Shown here: piece after piece, positions 20,007 through 30,022 of the stretch | How the letters are laid out: the number at the start of each line of letters is the position of its first letter | Numbering within the stretch: position 1 is the stretch's first letter | Assembly: GCF_007570835.1 (NCBI RefSeq) | Contig: NZ_SUNC01000001.1 | Span: 248,001-312,000 of the forward strand | Reading direction: 5' to 3' | Origin: Croceicoccus sediminis | GTDB lineage: Bacteria; Pseudomonadota; Alphaproteobacteria; Sphingomonadales; Sphingomonadaceae | Length of the DNA stretch: 64,000 nucleotides | Position numbers and translations under genes: made by a program | The notes under the pieces: generated by a model | Told to the model about the DNA's origin: nothing | Seen by the model: only the letters and a program-made list of their open reading frames with translations | Databases searched by the model: none

Positions 20007-21524
20007 ATGGCCGACCCCAAGAAAGTTCCCCATACCACTACCGATGCCGGCATCCGCGTACAGAGCGACGAGCATTCGCTGACCGTGGGGCGGGACGGGC
20101 CGATCGTTCTAAACGATCACTACCTTCTCGAGCAGATGGCCAATTTCAACCGGGAGCGTATTCCCGAGCGTCAGCCACACGCCAAGGGAAGCGGCGCGCA
20201 TGGCTATTTCGAAGTGACGCAGGACGTGTCGAAGTACACCAAGGCAAAGGTTTTCCAGCCCGGTACGAAGACCGACACGCTGATGCGTTTTTCGACCGTC
20301 GCCGGTGAGCGCGGCAGCCCTGACACCTGGCGCGACCCGCGCGGATTTTCGGTCAAGATGTATACCGAGGATGGCAACTTCGACATGGTCGGCAACAATA
20401 CGCCGGTCTTCTTCATCCGCGATCCGATGAAGTTTCAGCACTTCATCCGCAGCCAGAAGCGCCGCGCCGACAACGGCCTGCGCGATCACGACATGCAGTG
20501 GGATTTCTGGACGCTTTCACCCGAAAGCGCGCACCAGGTCGCCTACCTGATGGGCGATCGCGGCATTCCCAAGACCTGGCGCGAGATGAACGGCTATTCC
20601 AGCCACACCTATAGCCTGGTGAATGCCGAGGGCGAGAAGTTCTGGGTGAAGTTCCACTTCAAGACCGACCTTGGCGACGGCAATGCGCACTTCACGCAGG
20701 AAGAGGCGGACATGATGGCGGGCAAGGACGGCGACTTCCACCGCCGCGATCTGTTTGCCGCGATCGCCAAGGGCGACCATCCCAGCTGGACGCTCTATTG
20801 GCAGATCATGCCCTGGGAAGACGCCAAGACCTATCGCATCAACCCATTCGATCTCACCAAGGTATGGCCGCACGCGGATTACCCGTTGATCGAGGTCGGC
20901 AAGCTGGTGCTGGACCGCAATCCGACCGACTTTCACACCGAGATCGAGCAGGCCGCGTTCGAGCCGAACAACATGGTGCCGGGCATCGGCCTTTCACCCG
21001 ACAAGATGCTGCTGGCCCGCGGGTTCTCCTACTCGGACGCGCACCGCGCGCGTCTTGGCGTGAATTACAAGGAAATCCCGGTGAACAGGCCGCAGAGCCC
21101 GGTCCACTCCTACAGCAAGGACGGAGCAGGGCGCACGCAAGGCGTTACGGATCCGGTCTATGCGCCCAATTCCTACGGCGGCCCGGCGGCGCAGCCCGAT
21201 ATGGGCGGAGAGGCGGGCATCTGGCACGCTGACGGCGACATGGTGCGAGAGGCGTATACCTTGCGCGAAGACGACGATGATTTCAGCCAGGCCCGCGCGC
21301 TGATCAACGACGTCATGGATGATGACGCCCGCGAACGGCTGGTCATGAACGTGACCGGACATCTGTGTGATGGCGTGAGTGAGAAGGTCCTCGTCCGCGC
21401 CTTCGAATACTGGCGGAACATCGACGGCCCGACCGGGGAGAAGATCGAGAAGGCCGTCCGCGAAAAGCTCGGCGGCGAATCGAAGGCACCGGGCATGGCC
21501 TCGGCGCTTTCGATCTCCGGCTGA
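20007..21524 (+). CDS. Monofunctional haem catalase
   Basis: This enzyme disproportionates hydrogen peroxide. The 505-residue size fits small-subunit clade 3 catalases. The catalytic His sits in [18 protein letters not shown] (about residue 58), the distal Asn in [15 protein letters not shown] (about 131) and the haem-ligand Tyr in [16 protein letters not shown] (about 342). GAAAGG precedes the ATG at 20007. It is divergent from rpiB. No OxyR site was recognised. Confidence 0.95.
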   Translation: MADPKKVPHTTTDAGIRVQSDEHSLTVGRDGPIVLNDHYLLEQMANFNRERIPERQPHAKGSGAHGYFEVTQDVSKYTKAKVFQPGTKTDTLMRFSTVAGERGSPDTWRDPRGFSVKMYTEDGNFDMVGNNTPVFFIRDPMKFQHFIRSQKRRADNGLRDHDMQWDFWTLSPESAHQVAYLMGDRGIPKTWREMNGYSSHTYSLVNAEGEKFWVKFHFKTDLGDGNAHFTQEEADMMAGKDGDFHRRDLFAAIAKGDHPSWTLYWQIMPWEDAKTYRINPFDLTKVWPHADYPLIEVGKLVLDRNPTDFHTEIEQAAFEPNNMVPGIGLSPDKMLLARGFSYSDAHRARLGVNYKEIPVNRPQSPVHSYSKDGAGRTQGVTDPVYAPNSYGGPAAQPDMGGEAGIWHADGDMVREAYTLREDDDDFSQARALINDVMDDDARERLVMNVTGHLCDGVSEKVLVRAFEYWRNIDGPTGEKIEKAVREKLGGESKAPGMASALSISG

Positions 21525-21544
21525 TTACGGTTGCCGCAATCATG

Positions 21545-21578
21545 AAAAGGGGCCGCTCCATGAAGGGGCGGCCCTTTT
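21545..21578. terminator. Bidirectional terminator between catalase and TetR genes
   Basis: GGGCCGCTCC and GGGGCGGCCC (21550-21559 and 21565-21574) form a 10-bp stem with one G-U pair and a 5-base loop. They are flanked by AAAA on the left and TTTT on the right. It serves the two convergent genes. Confidence 0.85.
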
Positions 21579-21585
21579 CGTTTGC

Positions 21586-22203
21586 CTATTGCACCGGCGG
21601 AGAGAACAAAAGCTTGATATATGAGCGCAGTAAAACGACCTGTTGAGGCAGGATCGAGGAATCCTCCAGGGCGCGCGACAGGATGATGCCGCCTTCGACC
21701 TGCCCGCTGACCATGTCGGCCACGGCATCAAGGTCGACTTCGTCGCGCGGCGGATAGATCGCTGCGATTTCGTCCAGCATGGCCCGAAACCGCTTCCGCC
21801 AGCCGAGCACGGCCTTGCGGTTCGATGCTCGCACGTCGCGATTGAACAGGCGGTCCTGATAGGCCGCTGTCGCGACGATGCAGCCGGGATGCTGGTTCGG
21901 CATGTCGGCGATGAGTTCGGCCAGAAGTTTCAGCCCGATCAGCATCGTCTGCAAGGGATCGTCCGACAATTCGCGGGCGCGCCCGAACAGATCGTCGAAC
22001 AATGCGTCCTCGACCTCGATGTGCCGCTCGATCAGGGCGAGAGCCAGGGCGTTCTTGTCCGGAAAGTGATAGAAAAACCCGCTCTTCGTAATTTCTACGC
22101 TGGCGACGATCTCCTCTATCGAGGTCGCGTCGAATCCTTTGCGCAGGATCGCTTCCTGCGCGACATCCATGATGCGCTGACGGGTGCCGCTCGCTCGCGA
22201 CAT
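21586..22203 (-). CDS. TetR/AcrR family transcriptional regulator
   Basis: The N-terminal helix-turn-helix (about residues 5-50) reads TRQRIMDVAQEAILRKGFDATSIEEIVASVEITKSGFFYHFPDKNALALALI, split here for reference; it is the classic TetR DNA-binding domain. The C-terminal ligand domain (about 80-200) is variable. The start GTG/ATG region at 22203 is followed upstream by a 23-base cluster of CGGTA/TACCG elements that is probably its own operator. The divergent gene is a homocysteine methyltransferase, a possible target. The inducer is unknown. Confidence 0.88.
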   Translation of the reverse strand: MSRASGTRQRIMDVAQEAILRKGFDATSIEEIVASVEITKSGFFYHFPDKNALALALIERHIEVEDALFDDLFGRARELSDDPLQTMLIGLKLLAELIADMPNQHPGCIVATAAYQDRLFNRDVRASNRKAVLGWRKRFRAMLDEIAAIYPPRDEVDLDAVADMVSGQVEGGIILSRALEDSSILPQQVVLLRSYIKLLFSPPVQ

Positions 22204-22227
22204 GACTGACCCTCCTCATGGCCCCAA

Positions 22228-22250
22228 CGGTAGTTACTTTACCGCCGGTA
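22228..22250. promoter_or_regulatory. Probable TetR operator with three CGGTA half-sites
   Basis: CGGTA (22228-22232), a 7-base spacer, TACCG (22240-22244), one base, then CGGTA (22246-22250) make two overlapping palindromes. They lie 25-47 bases upstream of the tetR start. A candidate minus-strand -10 box TAAAGT falls within the cluster, so bound repressor would block its own promoter. Confidence 0.6.
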
Positions 22251-22405
22251 CAGTCGTGCCCGCAAGGTGATCGGCGATCTGATCGAAAGTCACATGCAAG
22301 TATCTGAAAGATCGCGATTAAACTGACTGCACCACGGGTCTACTGGATCGCGGCTCCGCCCTGCGCGATAATTTGGCCATTCAATGACATGGTTGGGGAT
22401 AGACA

Positions 22406-23356
22406 ATGTCGCAATTTGCAAACCTGATGCAGGCCCGAAGGCCTTACCTTACCGATGGAGGGATGGAGACCTGGCTGTTCTTTCAGCAGGGCTTCGAAGC
22501 ACCCGAATTCGCCGCAATCGCGCTGATCGAGGATGACGAGGCGCGTAGTGCGATGCGCCGATATTTCGATGGCTTTCTGGAAATGGCGGAGGCGGTCGGC
22601 ACCGGCTTCGTGCTCGACACCGCAACATGGCGCGGCTCACCTGTCTGGGCCGCGGCCATCGGGCAGAGTGAAGAAGGGCAGATCGCCCTCAACCGCCGCG
22701 CCGCGGACTTTGCCCGCGATATCAGGGCTGACTGGGCCGGGCGCGTGCCCAATATCGTTCTCAACGCCGTGATCGGACCTGCTGGCGATGGCTATGCGCC
22801 GGGCAAAGTGCCGACGTCGGACGAGGCGCTGGCGATCCACCGCAAGCAGGTGGCTGTGCTGGGCGAATGCGACGTCGACATGATTTCCGCGATCACGATG
22901 ACCAACATTGGAGAGGCAATCGGCATCGCCCGCGCCGCAAGCGAAGCAGGGCTTCCGGTCGTGATCTCCTTCACGGTCGAGACCGATGGACGCTTGCCGA
23001 CCGGCGATCTGCTCGGTGAGGCGATCGAGCAGGTCGATGCCGCAACCGGCGGCTATCCGGCGTATTACATGGTCAACTGTGCGCACCCTGACCATTTCCG
23101 TGATGCGATCACAGGCGGCAAGAACTGGGTCACGCGTATCGGCGGCCTTCGCGCCAATGCATCGCGCATGAGTCACGAGGAATTGGACAACGCCGAGGTG
23201 CTGGATGACGGCGACCCGGAGGAATTCGGCAAGCTGCACGGCGAACTGGCCAGAATGCTTCCGAACTTGCGCGTCGTGGGCGGCTGCTGCGGCACCGATC
23301 ATCGCCATGTCGGCCACGTCTGCCGAGAGGTCTGCGGCGCGGGTCAGAACGCCTGA
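22406..23356 (+). CDS. Homocysteine S-methyltransferase family protein
   Basis: This zinc-dependent methyltransferase of the Hcy-binding domain family would methylate homocysteine from an S-methyl donor (S-methylmethionine, SAM or a betaine-like donor). The zinc cysteines are in YMVNCAHPDHF and in GGCCGTDHRH near the C-terminus. LTDGGMETWLFFQQGF at the N-terminus and VISFTVETDGRLPTGDLL are family features. Length is 316 residues. It is divergent from tetR across 200 bases. Confidence 0.87.
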   Translation: MSQFANLMQARRPYLTDGGMETWLFFQQGFEAPEFAAIALIEDDEARSAMRRYFDGFLEMAEAVGTGFVLDTATWRGSPVWAAAIGQSEEGQIALNRRAADFARDIRADWAGRVPNIVLNAVIGPAGDGYAPGKVPTSDEALAIHRKQVAVLGECDVDMISAITMTNIGEAIGIARAASEAGLPVVISFTVETDGRLPTGDLLGEAIEQVDAATGGYPAYYMVNCAHPDHFRDAITGGKNWVTRIGGLRANASRMSHEELDNAEVLDDGDPEEFGKLHGELARMLPNLRVVGGCCGTDHRHVGHVCREVCGAGQNA

Positions 23357-23363
23357 CGCGCAT

Positions 23364-23395
23364 AAAAAAACCCCGCCGTATGTGGCGGGGTTTTT
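23364..23395. terminator. Bidirectional terminator before rpoD end
   Basis: CCCCGCC (23371-23377) and GGCGGGG (23384-23390) with a 6-base loop are flanked by seven A and five T. It terminates the methyltransferase gene on plus and rpoD on minus. Confidence 0.9.
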
Positions 23396-23399
23396 CGTC

Positions 23400-25415
23400 T
23401 TACTGGTCGAGGAAGGAGCGCATCTTGCGGCTCCGGCTCGGGTGCTTGAGCTTCCTCAACGCCTTCGCCTCGATCTGGCGGATACGTTCGCGGGTGACCG
23501 AGAACTGCTGCCCGACTTCCTCCAGCGTGTGATCGGTGTTCATGCCGATACCGAAACGCATGCGCAGCACGCGTTCCTCACGCGGGGTGAGCGAGGCAAG
23601 GACGCGGGTGACCGTTTCCTTGAGGTTCGCCTGGATCGCGGCGTCGACCGGAATGATCGCATTCTTGTCCTCGATGAAATCGCCGAGGTGCGAATCCTCC
23701 TCGTCGCCGATTGGCGTTTCGAGGCTGATCGGTTCCTTGGCGATCTTCATCACCTTGCGAACCTTTTCGAGCGGCATCGACAGACGCTCTGCCATTTCCT
23801 CGGGCGTAGGTTCGCGGCCCTGCTCGTGCAGGAACTGGCGGCTCGTGCGGACGAGCTTGTTGATCGTCTCGATCATGTGGACCGGGATACGGATCGTGCG
23901 TGCCTGGTCAGCGATCGAGCGGGTGATCGCCTGACGGATCCACCACGTTGCATACGTGCTGAACTTGTAGCCGCGACGATACTCGAACTTGTCGACCGCC
24001 TTCATCAGGCCGATGTTGCCTTCCTGGATCAGGTCCAGGAACTGAAGGCCGCGGTTCGTGTACTTTTTCGCGATGGAAATCACGAGGCGCAGGTTCGCCT
24101 CGACCATTTCCTTCTTGGCGATACGGGCCTCACGCTCCGCCTTCTGCACCATGTTCACGATGCGGCGGAATTCGTGCAGCGCCATACCGGTCTGCGAAGC
24201 GATGTCGGCGATTTCGGCGCGGATACGCTCAACCGCGTCTTCTTCCTTCTCTGCGAAGGCGGCCCACTTCTTGTCCTTCTTGGACATTTCGGCAAGCCAG
24301 GTGTCGTCCAGTTCGCGGCCGACATATTCCTTGAGGAAGTCGGCGCGCTTTACCTTGTGACGCTCTGCCAGGCGGAGCATCTGGCCGCCAAGCGCGGTCA
24401 GGCGGCGGTTGAAGGCATAGAGATTGTCGACGAGGAATTCGATCTTCGTCGCGTGGAACTGCACGGACTCGACCTCTGCGGTCAGTTCTTCGCGCAGCTT
24501 CTCGTATTTGTCTTCCTTGGACGCGGCAAAGCTCTCGCCGCGGCCCATGGCATCGACGCGCTCTTCCTGAAGCTTTTCAAAGGACTTGAACAGCTTGGTG
24601 ATGCGGGCGAAACGTTCGATCGCGTCGGGCTTCAGCGCCGCTTCCATCTGCGCGAGCGAGAGGGTGTTGTCCTCGTCGTCGTCGTCTTCCTTGCGGCTCG
24701 AACCTTCTTCGCCGTTCTCGCCCTCGGAAGATTCCTCGTCCTCGTCGTCGTCATCCTCCTTGTAGGAGGGGCCGGCCGTTTCCTCGGAAATCTCGCCGTC
24801 GCCTTCGTCCTCGTCGTTGAGGTTTTCCGGCGCGGGCTCCTTCGACAGCATGGCATCGAGATCGAGGATCTCGCGCAGCTGCATTTCCTCGTTGTTGAGA
24901 GCCTCGGACCACTGGATGATGGCGTGAAACGTGATCGGGCTTTCGCAAAGGCCCATGATCATCATGTCACGGCCAGCCTCGATGCGCTTGGCGATGGCGA
25001 TTTCGCCCTCGCGGCTGAGCAATTCGACCGCGCCCATTTCGCGCAGGTACATGCGAACTGGATCGTCGGTACGCTCGATCGTTTCCTTCTTCTTGGCAGG
25101 GGCCTTGTTGGCCGTGCCCGAAGACGGGGTATCCGAATCGTCGTCGTTGTCGTCGCTGCCGACTTCCTCGGGGCCGCCGTCTTCGCTGTCGGAATCATCG
25201 TCGCTTTCGACGATGTTCACGCCCATCTCGCTGATCGCGGCCATGATGTCCTCGATCTGCTCCGACGACATCTGGTCGGACGGAAGCGCCTCGTTCAGCT
25301 CGTCATAAGTGATCACGCCGCGCTTCTTGGCGCGAGCGATGAGTTTCTTGATGGAGGCTTCGTTGAGATCGATCAGCGGAGCATCGCCGCTTTCGTTCTT
25401 TTCCTGTGTCGCCAT
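23400..25415 (-). CDS. rpoD: RNA polymerase sigma-70 factor RpoD
   Basis: This is the primary housekeeping sigma factor. Regions in order are: 1.1 at the N-terminus, region 1.2 ([22 protein letters not shown]), a long non-conserved insert with two very acidic stretches (around residues 205-250), region 2 ([55 protein letters not shown], shown by its start and end motifs), region 3 and region 4.2 ([26 protein letters not shown]). The 671-residue length is normal for sphingomonads. It ends the block yqeY-dnaG-rpoD. Confidence 0.98.
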   Translation of the reverse strand: MATQEKNESGDAPLIDLNEASIKKLIARAKKRGVITYDELNEALPSDQMSSEQIEDIMAAISEMGVNIVESDDDSDSEDGGPEEVGSDDNDDDSDTPSSGTANKAPAKKKETIERTDDPVRMYLREMGAVELLSREGEIAIAKRIEAGRDMMIMGLCESPITFHAIIQWSEALNNEEMQLREILDLDAMLSKEPAPENLNDEDEGDGEISEETAGPSYKEDDDDEDEESSEGENGEEGSSRKEDDDDEDNTLSLAQMEAALKPDAIERFARITKLFKSFEKLQEERVDAMGRGESFAASKEDKYEKLREELTAEVESVQFHATKIEFLVDNLYAFNRRLTALGGQMLRLAERHKVKRADFLKEYVGRELDDTWLAEMSKKDKKWAAFAEKEEDAVERIRAEIADIASQTGMALHEFRRIVNMVQKAEREARIAKKEMVEANLRLVISIAKKYTNRGLQFLDLIQEGNIGLMKAVDKFEYRRGYKFSTYATWWIRQAITRSIADQARTIRIPVHMIETINKLVRTSRQFLHEQGREPTPEEMAERLSMPLEKVRKVMKIAKEPISLETPIGDEEDSHLGDFIEDKNAIIPVDAAIQANLKETVTRVLASLTPREERVLRMRFGIGMNTDHTLEEVGQQFSVTRERIRQIEAKALRKLKHPSRSRKMRSFLDQ

Positions 25416-25466
25416 TACCGAAATATGTTCCCGTATCCCTTGAGCCGGCCGTCCAAGTCGCGATAT

Positions 25467-27350
25467 TCAGGCCGACGCATTCGCGCGCGATGCCGCCATT
25501 TGCATGAGACGGCGTTCGAATTCCAGCTTTCTCTTCAGCAACCGCTGCTGTTCCGCATAGGCTCCTTCCGGATCCTCGGCAAAACGCGCGGTCGCCTCGG
25601 CGAGGGCGGACTCGATTGCGGGTCTTTCGACCAGCAGCTCGATCGCCTGCACCAGTTCTCGCGTGGCCTCGTGCTCCTCTGCGTGATCGGTCAAAAAGGC
25701 AAATTTCATGCCGCCGATCGTTTCCCTGTCGGGTAGGGCCAGTCCACGTCCTTGCAATATGGCCGTAACTTCACCCGTTTCAAGCGGCTGCGAATCGATT
25801 TTCGCCGCAAATTTTCGGGTTTCCGCAGCTTCCAGCAATGCGTCGAGAACGCGGGCGTGCATCGCGTCCTCCGGGTGCAGCGTGGCGAGCCGGTCGCTCT
25901 CCTCCGCGATGACGCCGGGATGGCGGGTCAATCCAACCAGAAGCGCGGTAATCAGGCGGCTTCGCGCAGCCGCGGGGGTCAGCTGTTTCAGACGGCCCGA
26001 TGCGGGTTCTGTGCCAAAGCGGTTGGGGAAAGGTGCGCGCCCTTTCTGGAACGAACCGCGCTGAAAACCGGACCGCTGTTCGCGCGGCGGGAAGGCGAAT
26101 GCGCCATATCGGTCGAGCAATTCGCGCCTGTAGAGCGAGCGGATGTCGGGATGCTGGATCGTCTCGGTATGTTCGATCAGGCGCGCTTTCAGGCCCGCCT
26201 TGTCCTCTGGCGTGCGCAGCGGCTGTGCGTCACGCTCGAACCGCCAGATCGCGTCGAGCAGCGTCTCGCCCTTCGAAAGCAACGCTTCCATCGCCTGCGC
26301 CCCGTCACGGCGGATGAGGTCGTCGGGGTCCATCTTTTCCGGCAACGTCACGATGGACAGGGAATGACCGGGTTTCAGCATGGGCAACGCACGCGCAATC
26401 CCGCGCAGCGCCGCGCGCTGGCCCGCGCTGTCGCCGTCGAAACATAGTGTGGGCACAGGGACAAGCCGCCAGATCAGTTCAAGCTGGTTCTCTGTCAGGG
26501 CCGTACCCATCGGGGCGACCGCTTCGCCCATGCCTGCGCCGGCGAGCGCGATGACGTCCATGTAGCCTTCGACCACGACGATCCGGTCCGTCTGGCGCGA
26601 AGCAGCGGCGGCGCGGTGCAGGTTATAGAGGGTGCGCCCCTTGTCGAAGACCGGCGTGTCTGGGCTGTTCAGGTATTTCGGCGCATTGGGGGCGTCGGCA
26701 AGAATACGGCCGCCAAATGCGATAACACGCCCGCGCCGGTCCTGGATCGGGAGCATCAATCGACCGCGAAACCGGTCGTAAGGCTCTTTACCCTCGACAT
26801 CGATCAGCAGACCTGCCTCGATCAGCATTTCTTTCGGAAAGCCCGACAGCGCCTTGGCAATCGCACCGCGATCGTCAGGGGCATAGCCGAACCCGAATTC
26901 GCGGATCGCCGCCGCCTTGATCCCGCGCTTTTCCAGATAGGCGCGGGCCTGCGTCCCGGCGGGCGAGGCGAGGTTGTCGACGAACCACGCCTGCGCCGCA
27001 GCCATGACATCGTGCAGCGATGCGCGCTGTTCTGCCGCCTTGGCCATGCGCGGGTCTGGGGCGGGGACTTCCATCCCGGCCTCTGCCGCCAGCTCCTTCA
27101 CCGCGTCCATGAAGGGCAGGCCCTGCTGATCGGTCATCCAGCGGATGGCATCGCCATGCGCGCCGCAGCCGAAGCAGTGGTAGAAGCCCTTTTCGTCGTT
27201 GACGGTGAAGCTGGGCGTCTTCTCGTTATGGAAGGGGCAGCAGGCCTTGAACTCGCGCCCCGCTTTGGTGAGCCGCGTGGTACGGCCGATCACGCCCGAA
27301 AGCGTGATGCGGCTACGCAGTTCGTCCAGCCATTGGGGTGAGAGCGCCAT
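25467..27350 (-). CDS. dnaG: DNA primase
   Basis: DnaG makes RNA primers at the replication fork. The N-terminal zinc-binding domain is CCPFHNEKTPSFTVND...YHCFGCGAHGDAIRW. The catalytic TOPRIM core includes IVVEGYMDVIALAGAGM and LCFDGDSAGQRAALRG. A C-terminal helicase-binding region follows. Length is 627 residues, as expected. It lies 12 bases after yqeY and 51 bases before rpoD, the classical macromolecular-synthesis arrangement with YqeY in place of rpsU. Confidence 0.97.
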   Translation of the reverse strand: MALSPQWLDELRSRITLSGVIGRTTRLTKAGREFKACCPFHNEKTPSFTVNDEKGFYHCFGCGAHGDAIRWMTDQQGLPFMDAVKELAAEAGMEVPAPDPRMAKAAEQRASLHDVMAAAQAWFVDNLASPAGTQARAYLEKRGIKAAAIREFGFGYAPDDRGAIAKALSGFPKEMLIEAGLLIDVEGKEPYDRFRGRLMLPIQDRRGRVIAFGGRILADAPNAPKYLNSPDTPVFDKGRTLYNLHRAAAASRQTDRIVVVEGYMDVIALAGAGMGEAVAPMGTALTENQLELIWRLVPVPTLCFDGDSAGQRAALRGIARALPMLKPGHSLSIVTLPEKMDPDDLIRRDGAQAMEALLSKGETLLDAIWRFERDAQPLRTPEDKAGLKARLIEHTETIQHPDIRSLYRRELLDRYGAFAFPPREQRSGFQRGSFQKGRAPFPNRFGTEPASGRLKQLTPAAARSRLITALLVGLTRHPGVIAEESDRLATLHPEDAMHARVLDALLEAAETRKFAAKIDSQPLETGEVTAILQGRGLALPDRETIGGMKFAFLTDHAEEHEATRELVQAIELLVERPAIESALAEATARFAEDPEGAYAEQQRLLKRKLEFERRLMQMAASRANASA

Positions 27351-27362
27351 CTCTCACGGATA

Positions 27363-27815
27363 TTACGAAAGAGAGGCCTTAACCAGTCCGCTGGCCTTGC
27401 TCATGTCAAGCTGTGCACCGTGACGTGCCTTCAGCTCGGCCATGACGCGCCCCATGTCCTTCATGCCGGTCGCGCCAAGCTCGGTCTTGATAGCCTCGAT
27501 CGCGGCCTTGGTATCCTCCTCGCTCATCTGCTGGGGGAGGAATTCCTCGATCACTTTCATCTCGGCTTCTTCGGCGGCGGCCAGTTCCTCGCGGCCGCCC
27601 TGGCGGTACATCTCGATCGATTCGCGGCGCTGCTTGGCCATCTTCTGCAGGACTTCGATCACCATGGCATCGTCGTCGACCGGCTTGTCGGACGTGCGCA
27701 ATTCGATGTCGCGGTCCTTGATCTTGGCGAGGATCAGGCGAACAGCGTTAAGGCGTTCCTTGTCCTTTGCCTTCATGGCATCGATCTGGGCGGACTTCAG
27801 GTCATCGCGAAGCAT
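27363..27815 (-). CDS. GatB/YqeY domain protein
   Basis: This 150-residue protein carries the YqeY domain, related to the tRNA-binding tail of the GatB amidotransferase subunit; its exact role is unproven. MLRDDLKSAQIDAMKAKDKERLNAVRL, the GREELAAAEEAEMKVIEEFLPQQMSEEE-like stretch and MGRVMAELKARHGAQLDMSKASGLVK are diagnostic. It leads the yqeY-dnaG-rpoD operon and is divergent from carA. Confidence 0.93.
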   Translation of the reverse strand: MLRDDLKSAQIDAMKAKDKERLNAVRLILAKIKDRDIELRTSDKPVDDDAMVIEVLQKMAKQRRESIEMYRQGGREELAAAEEAEMKVIEEFLPQQMSEEDTKAAIEAIKTELGATGMKDMGRVMAELKARHGAQLDMSKASGLVKASLS

Positions 27816-27883
27816 GGTGGAGTCTTTCGGTCAAAAATGCGGTTGAAGCGGGCCGATAGCGAAAAGAAACCTGCCCGGCCACC

Positions 27884-27912
27884 TTGACGGTACAGTTGCA
27901 CCCCACTAGCGA
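27884..27912 (+). promoter_or_regulatory. Possible carA promoter
   Basis: TTGACG (27884-27889), a 17-base spacer and TAGCGA (27907-27912) lie 52 bases before the carA ATG. The -35 box is good and the -10 box is poor. I could not recognise a PyrR or PurR-type site. Confidence 0.35.
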
Positions 27913-27963
27913 GCGAGCCTTAGCACGCATCGCTGGATTCTAAGATAACGGAGCGCCTTTTTT

Positions 27964-29148
27964 ATGGCAGACGCCGCACCCTCGCACGCGCCTCAACCAA
28001 AGGGAGCAACGGCCGTTATCGTCTTTGCCGACGGTCATGTCGCATGGGGGCGCGGATTTGGCGCGACCGGCGATGCGGTTGGCGAACTTTGCTTCAACAC
28101 GTCGATGACCGGTTATCAGGAAGTGATGACCGACCCGTCCTACGCCGGGCAGTTCGTCTGCTTCACTTTCCCGCATATCGGCAATGTCGGCACGAACCCC
28201 GAAGACGTCGAGGGCCTTTGCGATTCGGCACTGGGCTGCGTCGTGCGCGAAGACGTGACCGACCCGTCGAACTTCCGCTCGATGGGTGACCTGCCGCAGT
28301 GGATGGCAGAAAAGGGCAAGATCGGCATTGCCGGGCTCGACACCCGCGCGCTGACCCGCCGCATCCGCATCCAGGGCGCGCCCAACGTGGTCATCGCGCA
28401 TGACCCGGACGGCAATTTCGACCTGAAGGCGCTCCACGCCAAGGCGCAAGGATGGCCGGGTCTTGAAGGGATGGACCTTGCCAAGACCGTTGCGCGTTCG
28501 TGCCATCAGGACTGGACCGGCGGCCACTGGACGCTGGGCGAAGGCTATGGCCAGCCTGGCAGCGAGGGCCGCCCGCACGTCGTGGCGATGGATTTCGGCG
28601 CGAAGGACAACATCTTTCGCAACCTCGTAAAGGCGGGCGCGAAAGTGACCGTGGTGCCCGCAGAGGCAACGTTCGATCAGATCATGGAACTGAAGCCTGA
28701 CGGCGTGTTCCTGTCGAACGGCCCCGGCGATCCGGCGGCGACGGGCGAATACGCGGTGCCGGTGATCAAGTCGCTGCTGGATGCCAGCGTGCCGCTGTTC
28801 GGCATCTGCCTCGGCCACCAGATGCTGGCAATTGCCGCAGGGGCCAAGACCGGCAAGATGTTCCAGGGCCACCGCGGCGCGAACCACCCGGTCCAGCGCG
28901 TCGGCGGCGTGTGGGGCGAGAGCGAGGGTCTGGTCGAGATTACCTCGATGAACCACGGTTTCGCAGTCGACGGCACCACGCTGCCCGAAGGTGTGATCGA
29001 AACGCACAAGTCGCTGTTCGACGGCACCAACTGCGGCATCGCCATTACCGGCAAGAAGGCCTTCGGGGTACAGTATCACCCCGAGGCTTCGCCGGGGCCG
29101 ATGGACAGTTTTTACCTGTTCGAGAAGTTCGTGGGTGAGTTGGGGTGA
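27964..29148 (+). CDS. carA: Carbamoyl phosphate synthase small subunit
   Basis: CarA is the glutaminase subunit that supplies ammonia to CarB for arginine and pyrimidine synthesis. The N-terminal domain includes GELCFNTSMTGYQEVMTDPSYAGQ (start and end motifs). The class I amidotransferase domain includes the nucleophile LFGICLGHQMLA (Cys near 282) and the catalytic His/Glu in VQYHPEASPGP. Length is 394 residues. Two extra genes separate it from carB, the first overlapping its stop codon. Confidence 0.97.
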   Translation: MADAAPSHAPQPKGATAVIVFADGHVAWGRGFGATGDAVGELCFNTSMTGYQEVMTDPSYAGQFVCFTFPHIGNVGTNPEDVEGLCDSALGCVVREDVTDPSNFRSMGDLPQWMAEKGKIGIAGLDTRALTRRIRIQGAPNVVIAHDPDGNFDLKALHAKAQGWPGLEGMDLAKTVARSCHQDWTGGHWTLGEGYGQPGSEGRPHVVAMDFGAKDNIFRNLVKAGAKVTVVPAEATFDQIMELKPDGVFLSNGPGDPAATGEYAVPVIKSLLDASVPLFGICLGHQMLAIAAGAKTGKMFQGHRGANHPVQRVGGVWGESEGLVEITSMNHGFAVDGTTLPEGVIETHKSLFDGTNCGIAITGKKAFGVQYHPEASPGPMDSFYLFEKFVGELG

Positions 29149-29501
29149 AGCGAAGGCGTGCTTTGCTGATTGCCCTTAGCATGGCCGCTAGTTTCTTTGG
29201 AGGATGGGTTTTCAGTCAGATGGAGAAACGCGCTGAACTGAAATTGGCTATTCGGGGAACACAATCTGTTGAGTGGAGGTCCGATAGCGAACTCTATGAA
29301 ATGGATGACATCTCTCCAACATTTCTCGTAACACACTGTAAGGCAAAGAGTTTTGATATCGAGAGCGGAACTCACGGTAATGAGACTGCATCGATCGATC
29401 TCTACAAGGAAGAGCCCTCTGTAATCGACTGCATACTCTCAAGCGCGACTTTTGGCCCAAGGCTCCAGGTCGGTCTGTATTTGCTAGGTGATAAAAATTG
29501 A
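29145..29501 (+). CDS. Hypothetical membrane-anchored protein in carA-carB gap, low G+C
   Basis: A GTG overlapping the carA stop (GTGA) opens a 118-residue protein. It has a positive N-terminus and one hydrophobic segment (MKRRRALLIALSMAASFFGGW onward), which is a signal anchor or uncleaved signal, then an exported-looking soluble part with two cysteines (THCKAKSF, IDCILSS). By hand count G+C is about 47 percent, far below its neighbours, which suggests acquired DNA. I do not recognise the family. Its stop overlaps the next start (TGATG), so it is embedded in the carAB transcript. Confidence 0.65.
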   Translation: MKRRRALLIALSMAASFFGGWVFSQMEKRAELKLAIRGTQSVEWRSDSELYEMDDISPTFLVTHCKAKSFDIESGTHGNETASIDLYKEEPSVIDCILSSATFGPRLQVGLYLLGDKN

Positions 29502-29537
29502 TGCCCAATCGCGCCGACATCTCCTCCATCCTCATCA
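29501..29537 (+). repeat. Direct repeat of the carB 5' end (copy 1)
   Basis: These 37 bases begin exactly at the ATG and match 30022-30058 at 34 positions, including an unbroken 22-base run starting GACATCTCCTCC. Similarity does not extend upstream of the ATG. Confidence 0.85.
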
Positions 29538-30022
29538 GCGCCGCCGCGCTGTCGGTGGCGATGCCCGCCGTTGCTTCGGCGGAGGATGGCTGGGTTGTCG
29601 GTGGCAACGAAGAACACCCCGTCCATATCGAGCACACGGTCGCCGCTGCCACGTTGCAGTTCTATGCCGAATACGACGCCGACGATGCCGAGTACGATCT
29701 CAGCGTGCACATCAGGGTTGCCCCCTGCGACGAAGACGGCGCGACCTCCATCGAGGTGCGCAACGGCGTTTTCCCCTACGACGATACTGCCGAGGAGCGC
29801 GCGAGGCTCGTTCGCCGCTTTATGGAAAGCGCTGTCGAGAATGCGCAGAACGGCTGCGCGCTTCCTGACGATTTTGCCCAGCGTATCCTGAAAGGCTTCG
29901 GTCCTGCCTATCGCGAGGCCGATGCCATGATGATCGAGGCCGGCATCCTGCCGCTGCCCGATCCCTTCGCCTTTTTCGATGAGCCGAACCCGGCCCCTGC
30001 CCAAGAGACAGAAAGCCAGTAA
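29501..30022 (+). CDS. Hypothetical exported protein whose start copies the carB start
   Basis: The 173-residue product starts [12 protein letters not shown], nearly identical to the CarB N-terminus [12 protein letters not shown]. It then turns into a hydrophobic signal-peptide core ending AVASA-EDG (about residue 28), so it is probably periplasmic. The mature part is acidic with two Cys ([17 protein letters not shown]). No family is recognised. The first 37 bases match carB at 34 positions, and the similarity stops sharply on both sides. Its stop overlaps the carB ATG (TAATG), so carB translation may depend on it. Confidence 0.7.
   Translation: MPNRADISSILISAAALSVAMPAVASAEDGWVVGGNEEHPVHIEHTVAAATLQFYAEYDADDAEYDLSVHIRVAPCDEDGATSIEVRNGVFPYDDTAEERARLVRRFMESAVENAQNGCALPDDFAQRILKGFGPAYREADAMMIEAGILPLPDPFAFFDEPNPAPAQETESQ

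Noticed and set aside
23205-25736. Long plus-strand open frame antisense to rpoD
   Set aside because: It is the shadow of rpoD; the protein is Leu/Val-rich with no family features.
27884-27912. Regulatory pyrimidine or arginine box at carA
   Set aside because: Only a weak promoter-like pair is visible; no PyrR or ArgR-type palindrome could be supported.
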